From the NCBI GenBank assembly GCA_021773175.1, contig JAJFKO010000011.1, positions 1 through 64,000 of the forward strand: a stretch of 64,000 bases of DNA, written 5' to 3'. Source of the DNA: Gammaproteobacteria bacterium. Its GTDB lineage: Bacteria; Pseudomonadota; Gammaproteobacteria; JAJFKO01. Position numbers and translations under genes: made by a program. Under the pieces are notes generated by a model. The model had not been told where the DNA came from. It did not search any database and saw only the letters and a list, made by a program, of their open reading frames with translations. Positions 16,939 through 25,123 of this stretch are shown here, piece after piece; within the stretch, counting starts at the first letter, position 1; each line of letters begins with the position of its first letter.

Positions 16939-18636
16939 ATGTTAGAAAAAAAATCAAATGAATTATTTCTATCACAAGAACAATTAAATGAATTCTCTAA
17001 AATAATTCCAACACTAAAGTGTGTGGTATTAAATTCAAGACAATTATGTGATATAGAGCTATTGTTGAATGGTGGTTTTTATCCTCTTACTGGGTTTAAT
17101 ACAGAAAAAGATTATAATTCAATCTTAACAAATATGCGCTTAACGAATGGCACTGTATGGCCTATACCAGTTACATTAGATGTTTCTAATGAATTTGCTG
17201 ATAGTCTTGTTCCTGGTGAAATGCTTTTATTAGAAGATTTTGAAGGTGATAAAATAGCGTTAATGCAGATTTCAGATATTTATAAACCAGATATAGAACG
17301 TGAAGCTAACATGGTTTATTCTACAAATGATATTGCTCATGCAGGTGTTTCTTATCTATCTAATAACACAAAGTCAGTGTATTTGGGTGGTACTGTTTTT
17401 GGCATTAAAACACCAAAGCATTATGATTTTACAAATGTTCGTTTATCACCTTCACAATTAAAAACTTTATTTTCCAAGTTGAATTGGGGGAAAGTTATTG
17501 GTTTTCAAACGCGAAACCCTATGCATCGAGCTCATCAAGAATTAACTCTACAGGCAATGCGTTTACATGACGCTAAATTGCTTATTAACCCAGTTGTTGG
17601 CATGACAAAGCCTGGTGATATTGATCATTATACAAGAGTTCGTTGTTACCAAAAGTTACTTTCACACTATCCTGATAAACATGTTGTATTAAATTTATTA
17701 CCACTAGCTATGCGTATGGCGGGGCCTCGAGAAGCCTTATGGCATGCTATTATTCGCAGAAATCATGGTTGTACGCATTTTATAGTCGGTCGAGATCATG
17801 CAGGGCCAGGCCCAGGCTCTGATGGGGTGAATTTTTATAAGCCATATGACGCTCAGGAACTTGTTAAAAAGTATGAGCGTGAAATCTCAATTGAGCTAGT
17901 TCCATTTCATGAAATGGTCTATGTCAAAAATAAAAACACCTATATCCAGGCAAATAAAGTTGAAGAGAATGATGTTGTTGGTAAGGTATCAGGAACTGAA
18001 TTTAGGCGCTGTTTAGCTGAAGGAGGAGATATTCCGTCATGGTTTTCTTATCCTGATATTATTCATGAGCTTCAAAAGTCTTATCCTCCTAGAGAAACTC
18101 AGGGGTTCACTTTATTTTTTACCGGGCTCTCAGGAGCAGGCAAGTCAACTATTGCAAATATTGTCATGAGTAAACTTATGGCTTTTGATGGTCGTCCTGT
18201 AACGTTGCTCGATGGTGATCACGTAAGGAAAATGTTATCTAGTGAGCTAGGTTTTTCAAAAGAACACAGAGATTTAAATATTAAAAGAATTGGTTACGTC
18301 GCAAGCGAAATAACAAAACACCGAGGGATCGCTATATGTGCACAAATAGCTCCTTACCAAGCGGCTAGAAATCAAGTGCGTCAATGTATAGACCCATATG
18401 GTGGATTTATTGAGATATATATTGCGACACCATTATCTATTTGTGAGAAAAGAGATCGAAAAGGTTTATATGCAAAAGCTCGAAAAGGATTGATTAGTGA
18501 TTTCACCGGCATTGATGATCCTTATGAAGTGCCTGAAAGGCCAGATATAATTATTGATACACAAGAGTTAACTGCTAGCACTGCGGCGGACAAAATTATA
18601 AGCAAAATACAAAATCTAGGATATTTGAGGAGTTAA
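16939..18636 (+). CDS. Bifunctional ATP sulfurylase / APS kinase (PAPS synthesis)
   Basis: 565 residues. The N-terminal sulfurylase domain (about 1-385) shows QTRNPMHRAHQE (near 190) and GRDHAGPG (near 283), the adenylyl-transfer site. The C-terminal APS kinase has the P-loop GLSGAGKST (near 395), LLDGDHVRK, and GFSKEHRDLNIKRIG. Together they turn sulfate and ATP into PAPS. In this fusion type the kinase segment after 'AICAQIAPY' lacks the usual DR pair, which is normal for the Aquifex-like group. It provides sulfate donor for the sulfotransferase at 4,386. No sulfite-reduction genes are near, so its purpose seems to be sulfation rather than cysteine synthesis. Confidence 0.93.
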   Translation: MLEKKSNELFLSQEQLNEFSKIIPTLKCVVLNSRQLCDIELLLNGGFYPLTGFNTEKDYNSILTNMRLTNGTVWPIPVTLDVSNEFADSLVPGEMLLLEDFEGDKIALMQISDIYKPDIEREANMVYSTNDIAHAGVSYLSNNTKSVYLGGTVFGIKTPKHYDFTNVRLSPSQLKTLFSKLNWGKVIGFQTRNPMHRAHQELTLQAMRLHDAKLLINPVVGMTKPGDIDHYTRVRCYQKLLSHYPDKHVVLNLLPLAMRMAGPREALWHAIIRRNHGCTHFIVGRDHAGPGPGSDGVNFYKPYDAQELVKKYEREISIELVPFHEMVYVKNKNTYIQANKVEENDVVGKVSGTEFRRCLAEGGDIPSWFSYPDIIHELQKSYPPRETQGFTLFFTGLSGAGKSTIANIVMSKLMAFDGRPVTLLDGDHVRKMLSSELGFSKEHRDLNIKRIGYVASEITKHRGIAICAQIAPYQAARNQVRQCIDPYGGFIEIYIATPLSICEKRDRKGLYAKARKGLISDFTGIDDPYEVPERPDIIIDTQELTASTAADKIISKIQNLGYLRS

Positions 18637-18640
18637 TTCA

Positions 18641-18913
18641 ATGGGTGATAATAATGTTAGCTATTATTCTGACATACACTACCGAAGCATTGCAAAAGCA
18701 ATAACATGGCGAATATTAGCAACAATTACAACAATGATTATCAGTTATTTTATTACTGGAAATTTAAAGTTTGCTTTGGCAATTGGCTCCACAGAAGTTA
18801 TATGTAAAATCATTTTATATTATTTTCATGAAAGAGTTTGGACTCGGCTTTGTAAGTTTGGCATTAAGTCATCCGACGGTAATGATTTTAAAAAAACTGA
18901 GTCACTGCTTTAA
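18641..18913 (+). CDS. DUF2061 membrane protein
   Basis: 90 residues with YRSIAKAITWRILATITTM, the DUF2061 signature, and two predicted membrane helices. These proteins often lie next to sulfate-activation genes (cysN/cysC), so a part in sulfate or PAPS handling is suspected, but the activity is unknown. It starts 4 bases after the sulfurylase-kinase stop with GAGGAG as ribosome site, which fits the association. Confidence 0.85.
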   Translation: MGDNNVSYYSDIHYRSIAKAITWRILATITTMIISYFITGNLKFALAIGSTEVICKIILYYFHERVWTRLCKFGIKSSDGNDFKKTESLL

Positions 18914-18943
18914 TGTTTGAAGAGAATATGTTGGGACTTAAAT

Positions 18944-19405
18944 TTGAAAAAATTACTCGTGCTTAATGGGCCAAATATAAATATGCTTGGAATTAGAGAG
19001 ACTGAAATTTATGGTAAGTCGTTTTTGTGTGATATTGAAAAAGAGTTGCTAGGTATCGCAAATTCACTTGAGTTCGACATACGTTTTTTTCAAAATAATG
19101 CGGAATTCATATTGATTGAATATCTACAAAGCTTATTGAATGACCCCGTTGATGCAATTATTTTTAATCCGGCTGGGTTTTCTGGAAATAGTATAGCTTT
19201 AAGAGATACTTTGTTATTAATTGAAATTCCTTTTTTCGAAGTACACATTTCAAATATATATCAAAGAGAAGAATTCCATCAAAAGTTAATCTTTTCTGAT
19301 ATATCTAAAGGTATTTTGATTGGACTGGGTTGTGACGTATATAAAGTTGCAATGCATGCAGCGTATTATTACTTAAAGGGGAAAATCTCAGGGATTCCTT
19401 CCTGA
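18944..19405 (+). CDS. Type II dehydroquinate dehydratase, probable aminodehydroquinate dehydratase (RifJ-like)
   Basis: 153 residues. Conserved LLVLNGPNINMLG, the active-site Arg and Tyr in IRETEIYG, EVHISN with the catalytic His, and REEF match type II (AroQ) enzymes. Some substrate-side positions are changed: the usual NPGAxTHxS reads NPAGFSGNS and QSNxEG reads QNNAEF. These changes could suit an amino-substituted substrate, or show drift. In the aminoshikimate route it would dehydrate aminoDHQ to aminoDHS, the AHBA synthase substrate. I place the start at TTG 18,944 because MKKLLVLNGPN is the usual N-terminus; TTG 18,917 would add 9 residues and neither has a strong ribosome site. Confidence 0.85.
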   Translation: MKKLLVLNGPNINMLGIRETEIYGKSFLCDIEKELLGIANSLEFDIRFFQNNAEFILIEYLQSLLNDPVDAIIFNPAGFSGNSIALRDTLLLIEIPFFEVHISNIYQREEFHQKLIFSDISKGILIGLGCDVYKVAMHAAYYYLKGKISGIPS

Positions 19406-19462
19406 GCAAAGAACGCGACAGCTTTATTTTTATACATCACAATATTTATAGGCTAAGAGTTG

Positions 19463-20440
19463 ATGCTAGAAAAAGATTTAACAAACAATGTTCTAAAAAA
19501 ACAGTTATATGTTTTAGATGTTGGAGCTACTAAAGTTGATATTCTTGGGGTTGGAGAAGATGCCTTTTATTTTCGATATAAGTTGCCTTGCACGAATTCC
19601 ATTAATAATGATTTGGCTGATTTATCAGATAAGCTAGCTGTTATTACTAAAGATAATGCGACGGTTATTATCTCCTTCCCGGGTTTACTACAGGATGGCG
19701 TGATTTTAAGTTGGCCTAATAAACCGTATTGGAATGGATATAATATTTTAGATTTTTTTAAAAAAATATTTAAAAGTTCGAGTATATTTATTGATGACGA
19801 TGCTAATTTAGCTCTGCATTATTGGCGATATTTCAACGATTTCAGTGGGAAGGATATGTTCTATATTAATGCTGGAACAGGAATTGGAATGGGAATATAT
19901 CTGGGGAATGATATTTACAAAGGAAGTAATGGTTTTGCTGGTGAGTTTGGACATGTTTGTGTTGACATGAGGAGTAAAATAAAGTGTCCTTGTGGCCAAC
20001 ATGGGTGTCTACAGTTGTTTTCATCAGGCAAAGGGATGCTTCATCGCTATATGGCACTGCCTGATGCTAAACTGGCTTGTCTTGACTTTAAGGAATTAAA
20101 TGACTCTGTCGAGCTAAATACTTTTGCTAGAAACATTATTACATTTGGAGCTGAATTGCTGGCACAACAGATAATGAACCTTGTTATTTTATTTGATATT
20201 ACCCTGATATTTATATCAGGTAGTCTTTGTTTATCTAAATTATTCTCTCAGGTCTGTTTAAAGAGTATTAACTCACATCCACAAGCTTCTGTTAGAAAAG
20301 TAAAAGTAATTATGAATGGAAGCATCAATGCAAGCTTACTTGGCGGCCTTGTTTATGGGTGCGAGAGTATTCAACCTAATGATAAAAAGTATATTAAAGA
20401 TATTGTGACAGTATCTCAAAGGATGATAGGGCGTGTATGA
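19463..20440 (+). CDS. ROK-family sugar kinase, probable kanosamine kinase (RifN-like)
   Basis: 325 residues. ROK features: DVGATK near residue 20 for ATP, IDDDANLAL, GTGIGMGIYLG, GEFGH and the zinc-binding KCPCGQHGCLQ (near 173-183). RifN, also a ROK protein, phosphorylates kanosamine at C6 in the AHBA pathway. Here it sits directly between an AroQ-type dehydratase and a RifL-like oxidoreductase, which strongly suggests the same role. ATG 19,463 follows AAGAG; a TTG at 19,460 is the alternative. The stop overlaps the next start (ATGA). Confidence 0.85.
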   Translation: MLEKDLTNNVLKKQLYVLDVGATKVDILGVGEDAFYFRYKLPCTNSINNDLADLSDKLAVITKDNATVIISFPGLLQDGVILSWPNKPYWNGYNILDFFKKIFKSSSIFIDDDANLALHYWRYFNDFSGKDMFYINAGTGIGMGIYLGNDIYKGSNGFAGEFGHVCVDMRSKIKCPCGQHGCLQLFSSGKGMLHRYMALPDAKLACLDFKELNDSVELNTFARNIITFGAELLAQQIMNLVILFDITLIFISGSLCLSKLFSQVCLKSINSHPQASVRKVKVIMNGSINASLLGGLVYGCESIQPNDKKYIKDIVTVSQRMIGRV

Positions 20441-21492
20441 ATGAAGTCGCTGTATTAGGTATGGGATGGATATCAAGCAAAATTTATATTCCATATTTCT
20501 CACAAAGGCAAGATATTACAAAAATTCATGTTTTTGAACCTGATACAAATGTCCTTTTGACAGAAAATTTATATATTGCTGACTCTATATTAGATATTGC
20601 ACTTAACAACAATATATCAATGGTGATCATCGCTTCACCAAATAATGTGCACTTCCAACAAATGCAACTGCTAATTGAACATGGGAAAACAGTAATTTGT
20701 GAGAAGCCTTTTTGTACCTCTTTAGCTGATGTTCAATTATTCAAAAAACTATATCAAAATTGTAATAATATTTATTTTAGTACACCATTCCGTTTTCGAG
20801 AGGAAATACTGTTTTTAAAAAACAGATTCGCGACTATAAAAAATATTTATAAAATCAATGCAAGGTGGTTGCGTAAAACAGGCATTCCAACGAATAATTG
20901 GCGCTTAGATAGCTGCTTAGCTGGAGGAGGAGTACTTATTGATTTAGGACCTCATATGCTTGATATTCTATTCTGGTTATTAGGTACATTGAAATTCGAT
21001 TTTTATAAATCTTTTTCCTCAAATCGCAATATGCAAAATAGTAATAATTTTTCAACTTGGTATAACAGTAATCCTGAAAGTATAGTTTCATCTTCAAATA
21101 TTGAAGATACAATCGATATATATTTTAATACAAATGAAACCATTTGTAATGTTGAGTTAGCTTGGAGTAGTGCTATTGATGGCGATATTGTTGAATTTGA
21201 ATTTCTAACTGAAAATGAATACATAAAGTTATCTACAATTTTTGGTTTTAGTTGTGATACAAATATTTTAAATGCAAATGTAAGTTGTTTTACCTCTAAT
21301 GGTAATATAAAAAATGAGTTTGATATTACCTCTAGAACAGATTGCTATTATAAAATGCTTGATAGTTACACAGAGGCAATATTTGATGCGAGGTATAGAG
21401 GAGGAATGAATACTTCTGCATCTGTCGCGGCAATGGAGCTTATTTGTAAATTATATAGTGCGCAGGCACGGAATACTGATAATGTTTTCTAA
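20437..21492 (+). CDS. Gfo/Idh/MocA oxidoreductase (RifL-like)
   Basis: 351 residues. NAD(P)-binding loop VLGMGWISSK at residues 6-15, the CEKPF motif near 89, and GGGVLIDLGPHMLDILFWLLG, where the DxGxHxxD pattern holds the catalytic histidine. RifL-type enzymes oxidise UDP-glucose at C3; AHBA synthase then aminates the ketone to UDP-kanosamine. Being last in the operon after the AroQ and ROK genes supports this. A general sugar dehydrogenase role acting on the glycosyl unit of the product cannot be excluded. Confidence 0.82.
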   Translation: MNEVAVLGMGWISSKIYIPYFSQRQDITKIHVFEPDTNVLLTENLYIADSILDIALNNNISMVIIASPNNVHFQQMQLLIEHGKTVICEKPFCTSLADVQLFKKLYQNCNNIYFSTPFRFREEILFLKNRFATIKNIYKINARWLRKTGIPTNNWRLDSCLAGGGVLIDLGPHMLDILFWLLGTLKFDFYKSFSSNRNMQNSNNFSTWYNSNPESIVSSSNIEDTIDIYFNTNETICNVELAWSSAIDGDIVEFEFLTENEYIKLSTIFGFSCDTNILNANVSCFTSNGNIKNEFDITSRTDCYYKMLDSYTEAIFDARYRGGMNTSASVAAMELICKLYSAQARNTDNVF

Positions 21493-21600
21493 AATATAAA
21501 TACTCGACTCATGTTTTGTGCCAGTAATTTTGTTTAGAAATTTTTGATACAGTTTGATGTGATTTATCTGTCATTTCTTTTTTATCAACTTGCCCCTATT

Positions 21601-21618
21601 GACCCAACCGAACGATCG
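21601..21618 (+). promoter_or_regulatory. Second copy of GACCCA...GAACGATCG
   Basis: GACCCA, 3 bases, GAACGATCG, 76 bases before the ankyrin gene. It matches the element at 6,840-6,860 apart from the spacer. Confidence 0.3.
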
Positions 21619-21694
21619 TGATTTAATTTGACTTGAAGCATTTCGCTTCTTAGTTTGGGATTGAAATTGATTTTAAATTCATGGGAGAAAAATA

Positions 21695-22639
21695 ATGTTT
21701 AACAATCCAAGTCAAAAAGATCTAGATGAAAGTATCTCTGCTTTAAATATTCGTAGATTACTTGATGCTCTTCAGCATGGAGCTGATGTTCGTAAAAAAA
21801 ATGAGGCAGGAAGAGCTCCTCTGCATCTTGCTGCAGAAATTGGAGCGCGGTTTTTATCAAGTATTCTTATCCACCGAGGTGCGGATATTAATGTGCTAGA
21901 TTTAAAAGGTAATTCGCCAGTAATGGTTGCCTTACAATCAAGTAAAACAATTGCTGGAGTAGAAGATTTTATAGAGTTAATGGCATATTATGGGGCTGAT
22001 TTTTCGATAGCTAATAGTGATGGCGATACAGCTAAAGATCTAGCGGCAGGGAATGAGGCTATGAGCACACTCCTGACAAGATTATCGGCAAGTGATGTTA
22101 GCCTGAGAAGGCATTCTGTCAGTGATGCTGAGAATGCAATAGCGCATGGTGAAGAAGATAGATTTCTTTCTGAAATTCTACCTACTTTAAAAACTATTCA
22201 GCTCCCGTCGTTTTGGAATGATACTTTACTACATTATGCTAGCTTATTAGGAGAAGCAAGGATAGTTCAAAGCTTACTATCTGATGTAAGATTTCAATGT
22301 GATTTATCAGCAAAAGATAAATGTGGGTTAACTCCTTTACACCGTGCTGCAAAGGGTGGTGATCTAGCAACGGTAAAGCTTCTTGTTGAAGCTAGCAGTG
22401 CAGAATTAGCGGCTCAAGATAAATGGAAGAAAACCCCTTTACATTGGGCTGCACACAGTGGACATGAAGATGTATCGAAGTTTCTGCTAAGTAAATCTAA
22501 AGAGCTTGGCTTTAGCGTCGAACATGAAAATGTTTTTGGGGCCACTCCTAGCCAACTTGCAAATGCTCATGGGATTCATTTAGCTGCTAATGATGAAAGG
22601 GCTAAAGAGGCTAGCCTACCGAAGAAAAGAAATGGCTAA
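21695..22639 (+). CDS. Ankyrin-repeat protein, candidate effector
   Basis: 314 residues, cytosolic in appearance. Ankyrin units are seen at about residues 45-75 (GRAPLHLAAEIGA), 80-115 (NSPVMVALQSS, degenerate), 178-205 (DTLLHYASLLGEARIVQSLL), 213-245 (LTPLHRAAKGGDLATVKLLV) and 250-275 (KTPLHWAAHSGHEDVSKFLL). Repeats of this kind bind proteins and are common in effectors of intracellular bacteria. The C-terminus is basic (KKRNG), as in many secreted effectors, but no secretion signal can be proven by eye. GGGAG precedes the ATG. It follows the biosynthetic operon after 200 bases and shares an upstream motif with its first gene. Confidence 0.8.
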   Translation: MFNNPSQKDLDESISALNIRRLLDALQHGADVRKKNEAGRAPLHLAAEIGARFLSSILIHRGADINVLDLKGNSPVMVALQSSKTIAGVEDFIELMAYYGADFSIANSDGDTAKDLAAGNEAMSTLLTRLSASDVSLRRHSVSDAENAIAHGEEDRFLSEILPTLKTIQLPSFWNDTLLHYASLLGEARIVQSLLSDVRFQCDLSAKDKCGLTPLHRAAKGGDLATVKLLVEASSAELAAQDKWKKTPLHWAAHSGHEDVSKFLLSKSKELGFSVEHENVFGATPSQLANAHGIHLAANDERAKEASLPKKRNG

Positions 22640-22691
22640 TAAATGATGATTAAAATACTCGTAAGTAGCCTTGACTAGTATTTTAAAAAGG

Positions 22692-22726
22692 AAATTCCGC
22701 AGTGATATATACTCACTGCGGAGTTT
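22692..22726. terminator. Hairpin terminator after ankyrin gene
   Basis: A 14-bp stem (arms 22,692-22,705 and 22,713-22,726; core CCGCAGTGA/TCACTGCGG, one G-U pair) with a 7-base loop, followed by AATTGTTTT. It is a good rho-independent terminator on the + strand and partly symmetric for the other strand. Confidence 0.7.
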
Positions 22727-22787
22727 AATTGTTTTACTCATACTCATCTTGTAATTGAGTAGATTATCAAATTTGGGCAGTTACACA

Positions 22788-22818
22788 ATCAGAGCTTACG
22801 CTAAATACTAAGGTTGAG
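22788..22818 (+). repeat. Solitary end of the ~128-bp MITE-like element
   Basis: Nearly matches (about 28 of 31 bases) the terminal arm of the element at 32,501-32,629, including CTTACGCTAAA. No opposite arm lies nearby. The rest of the gap from 22,727 to 23,115 shows no supported gene; a 60-codon frame at 22,814 has no ribosome site or recognisable content. Confidence 0.55.
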
Positions 22819-23115
22819 TCATTTTATCCACTCTGACATCACTAAAAAATTATACTATGGATATATGACGTCTAAAAATACCAGCTTATCATCTACTCCC
22901 ATATTTTTACGTACTTTTTCATCTTCTTTAATGACACTTTCTGGCTGTTTCATATTAGCCTGTTTGGTATTCTTCGGGGCTTTTTATCGGCTATAATCTA
23001 ATCGATGTAATGGTTCTGTAATACTTGTAAATTTATATTTTTAGTTTGTAATCACTCATAATGAAAATAGCTCATAGTGAGTGGTGAGTTATAAGGTTCG
23101 CTGTATATTTAAGGT

Positions 23116-24504
23116 TTAATTTAGAGTGGAGAAAATCTTATCAGGGTTTAAAATTCCATTTGGGTCAAATACTTTTTTAATATCTAGCATCAACTGAATA
23201 GCATGTGGTTCAAGTTCTCGACTAACAAATTCACGTTTATCAATTCCCACACCATGTTCACCTGATAAAGTACCGTTTAATTGCAAAACCAGATCAAAAA
23301 TATTACTTAAGCACTCATCAGCATTGTCAGCTTGTGCGGGATTATCTGGGTCAAACAACATATTAACGTGAATATTGCCATTGCCGGCATGACCAAAATT
23401 AACAATGGGAATATTATATTGTTTACTTAATTTATCTAAGCCGGCGATTAGCGTTGCTATTTCAGCAACGGGTACAACCACATCTTCATTAATTTTTTTC
23501 GGGGCAATATGACGTAAAGTGGGGGATAGAGCTTTGCGGGCTTGCCATAACTGTTTACTTTCTTCATCTGATTTTGCAACTTGAAATGAAACTAGCTCAG
23601 TAGAATTTATTGCCTGTTGAATTTGTTCAATGGCGTAATCAATTGCTGCTGATGATTCATCAAGCTTTATGAGCAACATTGCTTGGGCTTGCTCAGCAAT
23701 ATTTAGTTGCTGATGGTCGCGTAATAATTGCAAAGCATTGTGATCCATAAACTCTAGTGCACAAGGAATAATCTGCTGTGCCATCACATTGGCAACGGCA
23801 TGACAAGCTGCAGATAAACTACTAAAACAGGCTTGTATCGTTGTTTCTTGAGCTGCTAGTGGTGTCAGCTTTAACGTGGCCTCAGTAATAATTGCTAAAG
23901 TACCTTCAGAGCCAATAATCAATCGAGTTAAGTCATAGCCAACCACGCCTTTAGTGGTATAAACACCAACATGTAATGATTCACCTTTGCCTGTGACAAC
24001 GTGTAATCCCAACGTGTTTTCTCGGCAAGTACCATATTTAATTGCTCGCGGACCTGCTGCGTTATAACCGAGATTACCACCTACAGAACAAGTAGAAGCA
24101 CTACCTGGGTCGGGAGCCCAAAAAAAGCCATGTTTAGCGGCTGCATCTTGAATAGCTTGATTGGTTACACCAGGTTCTACCTGCATAATGCGATTAGCAA
24201 CATCAATTTTCTTGATTTGTTGCATTTGTTCTAACGACAGAACTAACCCCCCACGAGTAGGAATAGAACCTCCTGGCGTGCCTGTACCACGTCCACGAAC
24301 AACTAATGGAATTTTATAAGCATTGCAATGCTTAACAATATGAACAACTTGTTGATGGCTATGTGCGAAGGCGACTATATCGGGCAACCCTTGATGTCGA
24401 CCATTATCAAAGCTATAAGCACAGCATTCCGATGCGTCTGTTAGAACATTGTCAGAACCAAGATCTTCTTGTAAAGCTTGGATGAATAACTCTGGAAGTT
24501 TCAT
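23116..24504 (-). CDS. FAD-linked 2-hydroxyacid oxidase/dehydrogenase, GlcD-like
   Basis: 462 residues. FAD (PCMH-type) domain with VVRGRGTGTPGG, LEPGVTNQAIQD-type segment and GSEGTLAIITEATLKL; C-terminal oxidase domain with FGHAGNGNIHVN and LSGEHGVGIDKREF. The family covers glycolate oxidase subunit GlcD and D-lactate dehydrogenases. No GlcE or GlcF partner is adjacent, which favours a stand-alone D-lactate-type enzyme feeding electrons to quinones or cytochrome. The gene starts 10 bases after the stop of the upstream BON gene. Substrate choice cannot be decided from sequence. Confidence 0.85.
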   Translation of the reverse strand: MKLPELFIQALQEDLGSDNVLTDASECCAYSFDNGRHQGLPDIVAFAHSHQQVVHIVKHCNAYKIPLVVRGRGTGTPGGSIPTRGGLVLSLEQMQQIKKIDVANRIMQVEPGVTNQAIQDAAAKHGFFWAPDPGSASTCSVGGNLGYNAAGPRAIKYGTCRENTLGLHVVTGKGESLHVGVYTTKGVVGYDLTRLIIGSEGTLAIITEATLKLTPLAAQETTIQACFSSLSAACHAVANVMAQQIIPCALEFMDHNALQLLRDHQQLNIAEQAQAMLLIKLDESSAAIDYAIEQIQQAINSTELVSFQVAKSDEESKQLWQARKALSPTLRHIAPKKINEDVVVPVAEIATLIAGLDKLSKQYNIPIVNFGHAGNGNIHVNMLFDPDNPAQADNADECLSNIFDLVLQLNGTLSGEHGVGIDKREFVSRELEPHAIQLMLDIKKVFDPNGILNPDKIFSTLN

Positions 24505-24514
24505 AAGTTATCAA

Positions 24515-25108
24515 TCATCCTTTAGCGACAGGTGTTTCTATATAGTTATATATTCTTACGACACGTTGTACACCATAAGTATCACGAATTACATTATAAA
24601 GCTCTTTGCCTTGCTTTGGATAAAGTGTAGCAAATACATAAACAGTGCCATCGATAGTTGTAATATTGATCGCTTTTGGATTTAAATCACCAGTAAATAG
24701 AATTTTAGTATTAACTTTGGCTGAGATCCACGAATCATTGATCGCATGATTAGGTTCATGCAAAGGACCGGTATGAATGTCATTAATAATATAGCGAACA
24801 TCAGGTACTTTACGAACTAAATTAATCACTTCAGTGCGTAAAGCTGGTGTTTTGGCTGTACCGGTTAACAATACTTCGCGGTAGTAAGTGTAGATATCGA
24901 TGTTAGTGTTTTTAGCGAGGTATTTATGTGCTTGAATGTCATGTTCAGATTTATGTTTAATGTGCTGGTCAATATAGCCCATTTTAATTTCATGATGATC
25001 ATAGGCTAAGCCTGCACCCGTGGTAATGACATCCATACAGCCTTGTAATTGGCTTAGGCAAAATAAGATGCTGATGATTTTAAATGTATTTTTTAGGAAG
25101 CTATACAT
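24515..25108 (-). CDS. BON-domain lipoprotein
   Basis: 197 residues with an N-terminal membrane segment and lipobox LQGC, so it is an exported lipoprotein. Two BON modules follow (about 55-115 and 120-190; the second contains DGTVYVFATLYPKQG). It is related to its upstream neighbour and to DolP (YraP), an outer-membrane quality lipoprotein that binds phospholipid at division sites. It lies 15 bases downstream of the other BON gene; the pair looks like a duplication. Confidence 0.8.
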   Translation of the reverse strand: MYSFLKNTFKIISILFCLSQLQGCMDVITTGAGLAYDHHEIKMGYIDQHIKHKSEHDIQAHKYLAKNTNIDIYTYYREVLLTGTAKTPALRTEVINLVRKVPDVRYIINDIHTGPLHEPNHAINDSWISAKVNTKILFTGDLNPKAINITTIDGTVYVFATLYPKQGKELYNVIRDTYGVQRVVRIYNYIETPVAKG

Positions 25109-25123
25109 TACTAACTGTTTTTC

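Noticed and set aside
570-21492. Reading region 1 as an LPS or capsule sugar locus
   Set aside because: DegT, GT2, Gfo/Idh and sulfotransferase genes alone would allow it, but the AHBA-specific motifs, ACP, AMP ligase and two radical SAM enzymes fit a small-molecule pathway better; no polymerase, flippase or Wzx/Wzy gene is present.
570-21492. Ansamycin (rifamycin-like) polyketide cluster
   Set aside because: AHBA is the right starter, but no polyketide synthase module or amide synthase is in the window; a lone ACP does not suffice.
21635-21649. GAAGC-ATTTC-GCTTC hairpin as terminator of the biosynthetic operon
   Set aside because: Stem only 5 bp and no T-run; too weak to call.
22814-22996. 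60-codon frame with a hydrophobic end
   Set aside because: No ribosome site, overlaps a repeat fragment, and no recognisable sequence; probably chance.
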